Shown: positions 36,758-44,612, counted from the first letter of the stretch. The stretch: 48,044 nucleotides of DNA from Myxococcaceae bacterium (GCA_004297725.1 SCUS01000021.1:1-48044); one strand, 5' to 3'. Made by a program: numbers and translations. Notes: generated from the letters alone by a model not told the origin.

Positions 36758-37527
36758 AGAAGTGGGCAGCCATCGGGGCGCTCGTGGCGCTGGGGTGTTC
36801 GTCGACGGGGACGAGCGCGCGTCGGCTGGTCGTGCGCCGTGCGACGGGGATGCAGACCTCGACCGCGCATGAAGACCGGAGCCGGTGCGACGCCACGCGG
36901 CCCGGCCGGTCGTCGAGCGAGTACGACACCAACAGCGACGGCGTGCCGGACGTGAGGAAGGTCTTCCAGACCGTGGGCGAGGCCTCGGAGGTGCACTCCG
37001 TGCTCGTGTGCCGCGAGGTCGACCTGAACCACGACGGCAGCAAGGACGTGTTCCGCTTCTACAACGACGAGGGGCGCACCCTGCGTGAAGAGGAAGACCG
37101 CGACTTCGACGGTCGCATCGACGTGATCACCTACTTCGAGGGCGGCGACGTCGTGCGGAGGGAGTTCGACACCAACTCCGACGGCATGGTCGACATGCGC
37201 CTCTACTTCCGCGACCACCGGGCCTTCCGCGCCGAGCGGGAGCTTCAGGCCGACAGCAGCCCGGACTTCCACGCGGACTACTGGGAGTTCTTCGACACCC
37301 ACGGCAACATCGTCCGCATCGGCTGGGACTACGACCACGATGGCCGCGCCGACCGTTGGGACCGCATCGACCGGCTCGCTCCGCAGCGCCCCCAGGCCAG
37401 CGCGCAGCAGCCTTCCTCGCAGCCCGCCCCGCCGCCCGGAACGCCGACGGCGACTCCGAGCACACCCGCACCCGCCCCAGCACCCGCCCCGGCTACGCCG
37501 TCGGCAGCATCGAGCGTGACCCCGTGA
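36754..37527 (+). CDS. Lipoprotein with calcium-loop repeats, second of pair
   Basis: A 257-residue lipoprotein related in design to its upstream neighbour. The signal AAIGALVALGC has its lipobox Cys at residue 15. Loops DTNSDGVPDV, DLNHDGSKDV, DRDFDGRIDV, DTNSDGMVDM and DYDHDGRADR alternate with short beta-like stretches. The tail is Pro/Ala/Thr-rich (PAPAPAPATPS). The start overlaps the previous stop (ATGA), and its own TGA overlaps the GTG of the pseudouridine synthase, so the three are translationally chained. Confidence 0.8.
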   Translation: MKKWAAIGALVALGCSSTGTSARRLVVRRATGMQTSTAHEDRSRCDATRPGRSSSEYDTNSDGVPDVRKVFQTVGEASEVHSVLVCREVDLNHDGSKDVFRFYNDEGRTLREEEDRDFDGRIDVITYFEGGDVVRREFDTNSDGMVDMRLYFRDHRAFRAERELQADSSPDFHADYWEFFDTHGNIVRIGWDYDHDGRADRWDRIDRLAPQRPQASAQQPSSQPAPPPGTPTATPSTPAPAPAPAPATPSAASSVTP

Positions 37528-38687
37528 CGACAACCAAAGGAGAGCGCCTTCAGAAGGTGCTCGCGCGCGCCGGAGTGGCCTCGCGCCGCCACGCTGAAGA
37601 GCTGATCACCGCCGGGCGCGTTCGCGTCAACGGCCGCGTGGTGACGGAGATGGGAGTGCGGGTCGACCCCCGCCGCGACAAGGTCGAGCTCGACGGCAAG
37701 CGGCTGGTCTCCGAGCCGCTCGTGCACGTCGTGATGCACAAACCTCGCGGGGTGATGACGACGCTGAGCGACCCGGAGGGTCGACCCACGGTGGCCGACA
37801 TCCTCAAGAACCTTCCTGCCCGCGTGTACCCGGTGGGGCGCCTCGACTTCCACACCTCCGGGGTGATGCTGGCCACCAACGACGGCGCCCTGGCGCAGGC
37901 GCTGCTGCACCCCCGCAAGGCGGTCGCGAAGGTCTACGTCTGCAAGGTGCGCGGGGTGGTCACGGACCTTCAGCTCGACAAGCTCCGCGAGGGCGTGATG
38001 CTGGCGCCGTCGGAGAGCGACCCGGGCGAGGCGCCTCGCAAGACGCTGCCGGCCGATGTGAAGCTGCTGAGGCACACGCCGTCGATGGTGTCCGACGAGC
38101 GCGGCGAGCCGATCAACGACGGCGCCACGTGGATGGAGGTGACGCTGCGTGAGGGGCGCACCCGGCAGATCCACCGCATGGCGGAGGCCGTCGGGCTCTT
38201 CGTGATGCGCCTCGCTCGCATCTCCTTCGCGGGCATCACCGCGGAGGGGCTGCGTCCCGGCGAGAAGCGCACGCTGACCGACGACGAGGTCACGCTCCTG
38301 CGCCGCGAGTACCTGCGCGCTGCGGAGGCGGCCGCCTTCGCCAAGGGCCACGACGGCGACTATCCCGAGGAGGTCGAGGAGGAGACCGAGGTCGCGCCTG
38401 CGCCCGTGCGCAAGCGAGTGGTCAAGCGACCGGGCGGACAGGCGGGACGCGTGGTCGGCGAGAGCGTGAGCCGCGCCCGAGAGGCGGCGTCCGGCACCAC
38501 GCGCAGCGCGAAGGTTCCGGCGCCCGGCACGCGGCGGGAGACCAAGGCCCCGGCGGTCACGACGCGTCGGGAGAACAAGGCTCCGGCGGGGCGCGGCGCG
38601 CCGAAGCAGGGAGCCTCTACGCACTCAGATCGAGGCGGGGCTGGGCCCAAGAGCGGAGGCCGTGGAGGTCGTCGCGGGACGAAGTGA
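37524..38687 (+). CDS. RluB/RsuA-family rRNA pseudouridine synthase
   Basis: A 387-residue enzyme that isomerises a uridine in rRNA; 23S (RluB-like) is more likely than 16S from the overall layout. The S4 RNA-binding domain is at about 8-65 (LQKVLARAGVASRRHAEELI), and the catalytic Asp108 lies in YPVGRLDFHTSGVML. A basic, Ala/Pro-rich tail (about 290-387) extends past the usual end. The GTG start at 37524 overlaps the preceding stop; the S4 domain begins right after it and no ATG fits. Confidence 0.9.
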   Translation: MTTTKGERLQKVLARAGVASRRHAEELITAGRVRVNGRVVTEMGVRVDPRRDKVELDGKRLVSEPLVHVVMHKPRGVMTTLSDPEGRPTVADILKNLPARVYPVGRLDFHTSGVMLATNDGALAQALLHPRKAVAKVYVCKVRGVVTDLQLDKLREGVMLAPSESDPGEAPRKTLPADVKLLRHTPSMVSDERGEPINDGATWMEVTLREGRTRQIHRMAEAVGLFVMRLARISFAGITAEGLRPGEKRTLTDDEVTLLRREYLRAAEAAAFAKGHDGDYPEEVEEETEVAPAPVRKRVVKRPGGQAGRVVGESVSRAREAASGTTRSAKVPAPGTRRETKAPAVTTRRENKAPAGRGAPKQGASTHSDRGGAGPKSGGRGGRRGTK

Positions 38688-38696
38688 ACATTTTCG

Positions 38697-38725
38697 TTGA
38701 CGGTCGAAGGGGAGGGCGATAGAAG
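38697..38725 (+). promoter_or_regulatory. Promoter of the initiator tRNA gene
   Basis: TTGACG (38697-38702) and TAGAAG (38720-38725) are separated by 17 bases, the ideal sigma-70 spacing. The predicted start falls about 7 bases before the tRNA. Confidence 0.65.
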
Positions 38726-38738
38726 CGGCCATCCCTGA

Positions 38739-38816
<78 letters not shown>

Positions 38817-38819
38817 TAG

Positions 38820-38859
38820 AAACCGGAGGATTCGCAGCGATGCGGGTCCTCCGGTTTTT
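38820..38859 (+). terminator. Element-borne terminator behind the tRNA
   Basis: AAACCGGAGGA (38820-38830) pairs perfectly with TCCTCCGGTTT (38847-38857), followed by TT. Inside the loop CGCA-GCGA-TGCG forms a smaller GNRA hairpin. It lies within the element, just after attL, and so replaces the chromosomal terminator now found past attR at 46442-46481. Confidence 0.85.
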
Positions 38860-38986
38860 GCGTTTGGGCCACTCGTTGGGCCACGGTGGCGGGGGAGGGG
38901 ACGACCGGGGGTAGATCCAGGAGGTGCAGCCGCGACCGCGGGGACTGCACCAGTCACGTCGTGAAGCCAGCGTTAGGAGCTGGGAC

Positions 38987-40096
38987 ATGGCGAGGCCGAT
39001 CAAGCATGGGCAGAAGTGGCGCATCCGGTGGATCGACGAGAAGGGCGAGCGCCGAAGCGCCGTCTACGACACCCGACCGCTGGCGATGCGCGCACAGCGT
39101 GCCCGAGAGCACGAGGTCGACGAGGTGAAGCAGGGGCTGCGGGCCCCCGCGCCGCCCGACATGAAGTTCACCGACCTTGAGGACTACTGGATCAAGCACC
39201 GGGTGCCCCAGAAGCGGTCGGGCCAGAACGACATCAGCATCATCAAGAAGCATCTCCACCCTGCCTTCCGCAACAGGCGACTGCGGGACCTGGGCGTGCA
39301 CGCGGTCGATGCCCTCGTCGCGACCCTGGCGACGAAGCACCGGAAGACCGTCGCCAACGTCCTCACGTTGCTCATCTCCATGCTCAACGCCGCTGTGGAG
39401 CTGGGCTGGCTGCTGAAGGCGCCGCGCATCCGCAAGCCCAAGGTGAAGACCGCGGACGCCGACTTCCGCTACCTCCGCACCAAGGAGCAGCTCGCCCTCT
39501 TTCTCGGCGCTGCCCGGAGCGAGGGTGATCACATCCACGCGCTGTATGCGACGGCCATCCACACCGGGCTGCGGGCAGGAGAGCTCGCCGCGCTCCGGTG
39601 GGACGACGTGGATTTCTCCCGGCGCATCATCACCGTGTCCAAGTCGTTCGACGGGCCGACGAAGTCGGGGGTCGTGCGACACGTTCCACTCGTCGACGCG
39701 CTCCTGCCCACCCTCGCCGCCTGGAAGCTCCGCGGCCCTGGAGTGCGTCTCTTCACGAGCGAGCGAGGCACGATGCTCGGCAAGAGCGCGAGGCCATTCC
39801 AGGAGGTGCTGCACCGCGTGCTGAAGGGCGCGGGCATCGCGGAGGTCGAGCGGAACGGGAAGATGGTGCGGGCGATCACGTTCCACGGGCTGCGGCATAC
39901 CTTTGCCTCGCACTGGGTGATGGCCGGCGGCGACATCTTCAAGCTCCAGCGGATCCTCGGGCACCAGTCGGTGGCCATGACCATGCGCTACGCCCACCTC
40001 GCTCCCGACGCCTTCGCCGGGGACCTCGCGCGCTTCGGGCCCGCCCAAGGCACCGGGCCGGGCGTCGTCATCGAGCTGCCCCGGCGCACGGGCTGA
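38987..40096 (+). CDS. Tyrosine-type site-specific integrase
   Basis: A 369-residue phage-type recombinase that would integrate and excise the element at tRNA-fMet. A SAM-like core-binding domain spans about 60-145. The catalytic domain has Arg196 in HTGLRAGELAALRW, H300-x2-R303 in FHGLRHTFASHW, His326 in LGHQS and the nucleophile Tyr335 in MTMRYAHLAP, so all catalytic residues are present. The ATG at 38987 is chosen because the N-terminal arm (MARPIKHGQKWRIRW) begins there, after a GGAG. It sits directly beside attL, the usual position. Confidence 0.95.
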   Translation: MARPIKHGQKWRIRWIDEKGERRSAVYDTRPLAMRAQRAREHEVDEVKQGLRAPAPPDMKFTDLEDYWIKHRVPQKRSGQNDISIIKKHLHPAFRNRRLRDLGVHAVDALVATLATKHRKTVANVLTLLISMLNAAVELGWLLKAPRIRKPKVKTADADFRYLRTKEQLALFLGAARSEGDHIHALYATAIHTGLRAGELAALRWDDVDFSRRIITVSKSFDGPTKSGVVRHVPLVDALLPTLAAWKLRGPGVRLFTSERGTMLGKSARPFQEVLHRVLKGAGIAEVERNGKMVRAITFHGLRHTFASHWVMAGGDIFKLQRILGHQSVAMTMRYAHLAPDAFAGDLARFGPAQGTGPGVVIELPRRTG

Positions 40097-40113
40097 GCAC
40101 CCCACCCGTCTTG

Positions 40114-40140
40114 GTGCAGCGCGCGGGGGCGGCGCTGCAC
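40114..40140 (+). terminator. Hairpin after the integrase gene
   Basis: GTGCAGCGC (40114-40122) pairs perfectly with GCGCTGCAC (40132-40140) across a 9-base GC loop, 18 bp past the integrase stop. There is no strong T run, so termination is likely but not certain. Confidence 0.55.
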
Positions 40141-40191
40141 TAGATCCCCTCCCGGAACGATCCATCGTGGGCACCGCAAGGAGAGCCCACG

Positions 40192-40533
40192 ATGCCAACG
40201 AAGAAGCCCCATCGCCTCCACACCACAGGTCCGACCCATCCCCAAGAAGAGTCTCACGAGGACGTGCCGGGCTTTCCCGGCAGTGGCCGGCCTCCCACCC
40301 CAGCGCCGCGGGTCGAGCTGGTGGAGCCCACGGAGTTCGACCTCGTTACCTACCCCGAGGCCGCCGACCTCCTCGGGGTGCAGGTCTCGACGCTGTACTC
40401 CCTCGTGCACGCGAAGCGGGTGCCCCACGTACGCATCGGTCCGCGCTTCGTGCGCTTCAGCCGGCAGGCACTGAGGGCGTGGATCGGGTCGCACACCGTG
40501 GCACCTCTCAGCGCCCGCGGACGCACTTCGTGA
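40192..40533 (+). CDS. Excisionase-like helix-turn-helix protein
   Basis: A 113-residue small DNA-binding protein. The C-terminal half (about 50-100) is an HTH_17/excisionase-type winged helix: LVTYPEAADLLGVQVSTLYSLV then VPHVRIGPRFVRFSRQALRAWI. The N-terminal 45 residues are Pro/His-rich and disordered. AAGGAGA precedes the ATG at the right spacing. Next to the integrase it is most likely the recombination directionality factor, possibly also a regulator. Its TGA overlaps the GTG of rep. Confidence 0.82.
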   Translation: MPTKKPHRLHTTGPTHPQEESHEDVPGFPGSGRPPTPAPRVELVEPTEFDLVTYPEAADLLGVQVSTLYSLVHAKRVPHVRIGPRFVRFSRQALRAWIGSHTVAPLSARGRTS

Positions 40534-41606
40534 CGTCCAAGTGTCGCAGCAGGAAGGGTCTCTCGACGAGGGTCCAACGGCTCTTGAGGCAGCTCAACCT
40601 CACGCCCGAACAGAAGGCACCGAATGTAGAAACATCCCAGAAAGCAGGCCCTGTTCAGCGCGAAGCCCAACGCCAGGATCGAGAAGCCACGGCCCTCGAG
40701 ATGGAGGAGATTCGCCGCACAGCCGCGCACGATCCGCTGGAGGCTCGCGCCATGGAGCTGAAGGCCCTCGGTATGGACCGGGCCGCGGAGAAGATCCGAA
40801 CGTGCGGCGTCCCGAACCGGTGGCACAAGCCGCGGTGGTGTCGGCTGCGCTGCTGCCCGAACTGCGCAGCGAAGGTAGGCCGACAGCTCGCGCGGGGGCT
40901 CGACGAGTACGTGCGGATGATGGAGAGCCCCACCCTGACCCTCTGGACCTACAACACGCCGTCACGTTCGGGACTCCGCGCGGCTATCAGTCTCTTCCGC
41001 AAGTGCATCACGGCGCTGAGGAAGAAGAAGAGCGCCGCGAGAATGGTCTGGGCTGCTGGGACGCTGGAGGTGAAGCGACAGAACGACCATCCCGGGTGGC
41101 TCGTGCATGGCCACATCATCGTCAACATGACGGTCAGCGACGCAGAGGAGCGGGCAATCGACGCTGACTGGCGCGCCCTCCTGAGAGGGCGTGGAAGCTT
41201 CAAGGTCCAGCGCGACAGGCCGATGGTCGATCGCAAGAAGAGGAAGAAGCTGCTCCGGTACATGACCAAGCCAGAGACCTGGGCACCACCGCCAGGGACC
41301 ATGCCGTCGAAGTACCTCCAGGAGCTCATCGAAGGGAGTCGCGGGGTGCGAACGATCATCCGGTGGCCTCTCGGCCTGTGGTGCAGCCCCGATGCCGACC
41401 TTCCGGTCTACAAGGAGGAGGTCCTGGAGGAGGTCGACGACGAACTGATCGACGCCGGCCTGGAGGCTCCGCTGGAGGACCTGGATGAGCCGGAATGCAC
41501 CCCACCTGACGACGACGAGGACGACCGCATCCCGGAGCCCGTGGAGGCCCGACAGGATGCGCTCTCCGACCTCGACGTTGACCATCTTGTCCTCGACATC
41601 TTCTAG
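40530..41606 (+). CDS. HUH-type rolling-circle replication initiator (Rep)
   Basis: A 358-residue protein read as a Rep_1/RepB-like nickase. A zinc-type cluster CRLRCCPNC (104-112) is followed by the HUH motif in GWLVHGHIIVNM (His193, His195) and a catalytic-Tyr motif LLRYMTKP (Tyr244, Lys247), in the order expected for plasmid Rep endonucleases. The C-terminus is very acidic (about 296-345). The GTG at 40530 overlaps the excisionase stop, implying coupling; an ATG start near residue 58 would still keep all motifs. It should nick a double-strand origin, perhaps in the repeats just downstream. Confidence 0.82.
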   Translation: MTSKCRSRKGLSTRVQRLLRQLNLTPEQKAPNVETSQKAGPVQREAQRQDREATALEMEEIRRTAAHDPLEARAMELKALGMDRAAEKIRTCGVPNRWHKPRWCRLRCCPNCAAKVGRQLARGLDEYVRMMESPTLTLWTYNTPSRSGLRAAISLFRKCITALRKKKSAARMVWAAGTLEVKRQNDHPGWLVHGHIIVNMTVSDAEERAIDADWRALLRGRGSFKVQRDRPMVDRKKRKKLLRYMTKPETWAPPPGTMPSKYLQELIEGSRGVRTIIRWPLGLWCSPDADLPVYKEEVLEEVDDELIDAGLEAPLEDLDEPECTPPDDDEDDRIPEPVEARQDALSDLDVDHLVLDIF

Positions 41607-41708
41607 CTGCCGGAGGGACGCGGAGCGGGTGCAGGGGCCTGGAGCAGCGGCGACCCGGGGGCGGATCGAAGCCCACTGCGGCGTGGGAGAAGGGTGGAGT
41701 GTTTCAAC

Positions 41709-41724
41709 CGGACCAAATGGTCCG
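41709..41724. repeat. Palindrome, copy 1 of 3 in the element
   Basis: CGGACCAAATGGTCCG: 7-bp perfect arms around AA. Copy 2, CGGACCACGTGGTCCG, is at 41763-41778. A variant with a T:T mismatch is at 45422-45443; copies 2 and 3 share CCACGTGGTCCGCTC. None is seen elsewhere in the window. Confidence 0.75.
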
Positions 41725-41762
41725 CTGCAACGGAGCCGGAGTGCTGAGCGGGACGCTGCCCA

Positions 41763-41778
41763 CGGACCACGTGGTCCG
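41763..41778. repeat. Palindrome, copy 2 of 3 in the element
   Basis: CGGACCACGTGGTCCG, a perfect 16-bp palindrome, 54 bp after copy 1 and 63 bp before the first 43-bp direct repeat. Could bind a dimeric regulator or Rep. Confidence 0.75.
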
Positions 41779-41840
41779 CTCCAGCGAGAGCACCTTCTCC
41801 GAGCGTCGATCGGGGATCCTTCCCTGGGCCGGTGGCAACG

Positions 41841-41883
41841 GTCGGTTTGCGCTCCACAGAAATGACACCGGGTTCCAGGGGGG
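41841..41883 (+). repeat. 43-bp direct repeat flanking the phosphatase/pentapeptide genes, left copy
   Basis: Matches 44165-44207 at 34 of 43 positions by eye. The best-conserved blocks are GTTTGCGC, AAATGACACCGGG and a run of six G. The two copies lie in the same orientation 2.3 kb apart and enclose exactly the phosphatase and pentapeptide genes. Confidence 0.75.
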
Positions 41884-42231
41884 GTGGCGCCCGCGGTCCC
41901 GAGCGTGCTCAACGCCCGCGAACGTGCGCCCGGGGTTCGGCGCCATGGGTCGGAACCCGGAACGCCCGCACCTGTCGCGTGCTGGTAGGGCGAGAGATGA
42001 CGCCAACTTTGATCGGACGACGCCGATGATCGGCTCGACAGGACCGGGCTCGGGACACACCTTCCATGTGCTGCAAGCCGATCGTCAAGCAGGCGCGGGC
42101 GCTCGACGACAACGGCCGCAGTGCAAGGTCGCTGGGCCCCCGCGACCATGACGGCGAAGGTCGACGATGAACATGAGCGAGACGAAGAGCACCCCCACAC
42201 ACGCGGCGGCCGATTGAGCGAGGTGGGATCC

Positions 42232-43113
42232 ATGGTGAGGACGACCTTCACCGACCCGCTCCGGGTCTCCTCCCTGTCTGCCGCCGTGCCTGGGCTCCCC
42301 GGCCGGTTGGGCATGACGATGTGCCCGGGCCGGCGCCAACGCGCGCTCTCGGGGGTTCTGTGGAAGCGCGACCTCGCGGTCGACCTCGAACGCCTGGTGG
42401 AGGTCGAGTGCATCGACATGCTGGTCTGCCTGGTCGAGCCCCGCGAGCTCTTCGACATCGGCGCGCGCCAGCTCACTGCCGAGGCCGAGCGGCGTGGCCT
42501 CGTGGTCGATCACCTCCCGATCCCCGATGGGGGGGTGCCGAGGATGGGACCGGCGCGAGAGCTGGTCGACCGCGTCGTCGCTGCCATGCGCGAGGGGAGG
42601 TCCGTCGCCGTCCACTGTGCAGCCGGTCTTGGCCGGTCCGGCACCGTGACGGCCTGCATCCTGATCGCCCTCGGGGTGCGTGCTGAGATCGCGATCCGCG
42701 CGGTGCGATTCGTCCGGCCCGGTGCCATCGAGAACCTGCGCCAAGAAGCATTCGTGCACCGGTTCGCGAGGGCCCGGCACGTGTCGTCCACCAGCTCGAA
42801 GGCTGTGGGCCCGTCGAAGTCACCCAAGGTGATCGACCTCGCGGAGGTGAAGGCGAAGAAGGTGGCGGTGAACGATGGGGTCCAGCGTGCCCTTGGGCGA
42901 CTGGACGACGCGCACCGGGAGCTCTTCGGTGCTGCGGTCGCGCTGGCTTGTGCGGGGCCGTGGTCGGCCTGGAGCACTGCCCAGCCGATCGGTACCAAGA
43001 TGGCCTTCGACACCGCGATGCTCGCCGCGTCGGGAGACCCCCAGGTGAGCGCGCTGGTTGGGGTCATCCGGGCGATCGAGACCGCCGGCAAGACGCTGAG
43101 AGGTGCTCCCTGA
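42232..43113 (+). CDS. CDKN3/KAP-like dual-specificity protein phosphatase
   Basis: A 293-residue protein. Its first 190 residues follow the eukaryotic CDKN3 (KAP) layout: GLPGRLGMTMCPGRR, a DL..L helix, VCLVEPRELF, the general-acid loop HLPIPDGGVP (Asp99), the Cys-phosphatase P-loop VHCAAGLGRSG (Cys129, Arg135) and RPGAIENLRQEAFVHRF. It should dephosphorylate Tyr/Ser/Thr or another phospho-substrate. The C-terminal about 100 residues are helical and unrecognised. ATG 42232 is chosen for GAGGTGGG just upstream; longer starts at 42121 and 42148 add a charged segment. Probably element cargo. Confidence 0.85.
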   Translation: MVRTTFTDPLRVSSLSAAVPGLPGRLGMTMCPGRRQRALSGVLWKRDLAVDLERLVEVECIDMLVCLVEPRELFDIGARQLTAEAERRGLVVDHLPIPDGGVPRMGPARELVDRVVAAMREGRSVAVHCAAGLGRSGTVTACILIALGVRAEIAIRAVRFVRPGAIENLRQEAFVHRFARARHVSSTSSKAVGPSKSPKVIDLAEVKAKKVAVNDGVQRALGRLDDAHRELFGAAVALACAGPWSAWSTAQPIGTKMAFDTAMLAASGDPQVSALVGVIRAIETAGKTLRGAP

Positions 43114-43221
43114 GAGCCGTCCCTCTTGGGCCGTTGGATCGCCCCAGAGGCCCAGCAATGGCCGCGGGCAATGAGGTCGCAGCGGTCCTGGCCACTGCTC
43201 AGCGAGCAGGGGCTGCCGTGG

Positions 43222-43227
43222 TAGCGT
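43222..43227 (+). promoter_or_regulatory. -10-like TAGCGT, 9 bases before the pentapeptide gene
   Basis: TAGCGT followed by 9 bases and ATG, without a ribosome site, resembles the leaderless-type starts elsewhere in the window; the same hexamer precedes the gene at 26033. Confidence 0.35.
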
Positions 43228-43236
43228 CCGAACACG

Positions 43237-43986
43237 ATGGGGACCCCAGCAACAAGGCCAGCGACGCTGCGGAGGGGCTCTCCCTTTCTCGGAGCGGCGG
43301 TGCTGGCCACGTCCACCGCCATGGCCTTCACTCCCGCAGACCTTGCGCGCGCGACGGCCAGGGACAGGAACCTCACGAGAGCCGACCTGAGCCGCGCCAA
43401 CCTGACCAACACCGACCTTGCCGGCGCACGGTTGTCCCGGGCCAACCTGACGGGCGCGACCCTCACCTACTCGAACCTCGCCCGAGCGGACCTCGTGGGC
43501 GCCACCCTCGCGGGCGCCAACCTCACCTATGCCGACCTTCACGGCGCGACCCTTCGGGGCGCTGACCTCACAGGCGCCACGCTCACCGGCGCGATACTCA
43601 TGGGCGTCGACCTCACCAACGCCAATCTCACCGGCGCGACCTTCAGCGGCCCCGCGATCACCTATCTGGTCGCCAACGCCCAGCGCGCGCCCGTCCTCCA
43701 CGCGAACCTCCACGGCGTGACCCTCACCCGGGCGAATCTCAGCAATGCGAACCTGACCCAAGGGGACCTCCGCGGCGCTCGCCTCCAGGGTGCCAACCTG
43801 ACCCAGACGAACCTCCAAGGCGCCGACCTGACCGGTGCAAACCTCGTCGGCGCGCTCCTCACCCGGACGAACCTCCGCAACGCGATTCTCGCCCGGGCGA
43901 ACCTCCGGGGCGCGACCCTCAGCGGCGTGCTGTGCTCTGCGACGACGCGTTGGCCCGCGGGCTTCGTTGCGCCGCCCTGCCAGTAG
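43237..43986 (+). CDS. Exported pentapeptide-repeat protein
   Basis: A 249-residue protein. The N-terminus resembles a Sec signal (FLGAAVLATSTAMA, cleavage near residue 30). From about residue 33 to 230 it is an almost unbroken series of A-[DN]-L-x-x pentapeptides (ADLSRANLTNTDLAG and so on), predicting a right-handed quadrilateral beta helix. A short interruption lies near residues 140-160. It ends LCSATTRWPAGFVAPPC, with Cys that may form a disulfide. Function unknown. It is paired with the phosphatase between direct repeats. Confidence 0.85.
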   Translation: MGTPATRPATLRRGSPFLGAAVLATSTAMAFTPADLARATARDRNLTRADLSRANLTNTDLAGARLSRANLTGATLTYSNLARADLVGATLAGANLTYADLHGATLRGADLTGATLTGAILMGVDLTNANLTGATFSGPAITYLVANAQRAPVLHANLHGVTLTRANLSNANLTQGDLRGARLQGANLTQTNLQGADLTGANLVGALLTRTNLRNAILARANLRGATLSGVLCSATTRWPAGFVAPPCQ

Positions 43987-44164
43987 TCTTTCGACCGGGA
44001 TCATCTGGCTGGTGCCGCTCCTGGTGGACGGCGCCGCTGAACCCCCGACCCCGGCTGTCGCAACCTCTCCGCCAGGGCGCGATCCCGCGACCATGCTCAC
44101 CCTCAAGGTGACCTGCTACTTCTCCGAGTGGAGGTCGGGTCCCTCGCCCTGCCCGTGGGCGAAC

Positions 44165-44207
44165 GTCAGTTTGCGCGGCCGATAAATGACACCGGGGGCC
44201 TGGGGGG
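44165..44207 (+). repeat. 43-bp direct repeat flanking the phosphatase/pentapeptide genes, right copy
   Basis: Second copy of the repeat at 41841-41883, in direct orientation. It sits between the pentapeptide gene and the XRE gene, in a 239-bp gap that holds nothing else I can identify. Confidence 0.75.
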
Positions 44208-44225
44208 TGTCCTCGCCGTGAGCAG

Positions 44226-44576
44226 TCAGCCGCTGCGCGGCACATGAACGGTAGGTGGCGGCCGGCCCAGCTTCACCAACGCCGCGTCTACGGCGGACCA
44301 GTCCTCACGTCGGATGGCGTCGAGAAGGTCGCCGCGGGCGTCGCTGGGGTCGAGCACCATCAACTCCAACAGGTCCCGGTGCAGGGCGCCTGCGAAGGCT
44401 ACCAGGGCGCCGAGGGACGGTTGCCGTTGGCCAGACTCGACCAGCGCCACGAAGCCCGGGGAGAGGTTCGCAGCCAGCGCGAGATCCTGCTGGGACATGT
44501 TTACACAGCGTCGAAATCGCCGGATCCGCGCTCCGAGCCGTTGCGCCAGAACTGCTGATCCGACCGCACGAGCCAT
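44226..44576 (-). CDS. XRE-family transcriptional regulator
   Basis: A 116-residue repressor-like protein. The helix-turn-helix is at about 14-70: LGARIRRFRRCVNMSQQDLALAANLSPGFVALVESGQRQPSLGALVAFAGAL. The rest is a short acidic helix and a Pro-rich end. The ATG is at 44576. It is divergent from the membrane protein gene, with the inverted repeat TTACAC-T-GTGTAA between them, a good operator. Probably the lysogeny-type or maintenance regulator of the element, though it could control only its neighbour. Confidence 0.88.
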   Translation of the reverse strand: MARAVGSAVLAQRLGARIRRFRRCVNMSQQDLALAANLSPGFVALVESGQRQPSLGALVAFAGALHRDLLELMVLDPSDARGDLLDAIRREDWSAVDAALVKLGRPPPTVHVPRSG

Positions 44577-44612
44577 TCATCGCGGGGTACGGGTCCGTCT
44601 TCCCTGCGTCCT

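Larger units (their letters stand above)
41607..42231. other. Non-coding, repeat-bearing region of the element (candidate origin)
   Basis: No ORF here looks real. It contains two 16-bp palindromes (41709-41724, 41763-41778) and the first copy of a 43-bp direct repeat (41841-41883). Its place directly after rep fits an origin of rolling-circle replication, a regulatory region, or a cassette boundary. The short ORFs across it are Pro/Arg-rich and motif-free. Confidence 0.5.

Noticed and set aside
41699..42151. 150-codon ORF behind rep
   Set aside because: Crosses two palindromes and the 43-bp repeat; motif-free and compositionally unlike the real genes.
42085..42780. 231-codon minus-strand ORF over the phosphatase
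   Set aside because: Antisense to a gene with an intact HC-x5-R catalytic loop; no motif of its own.
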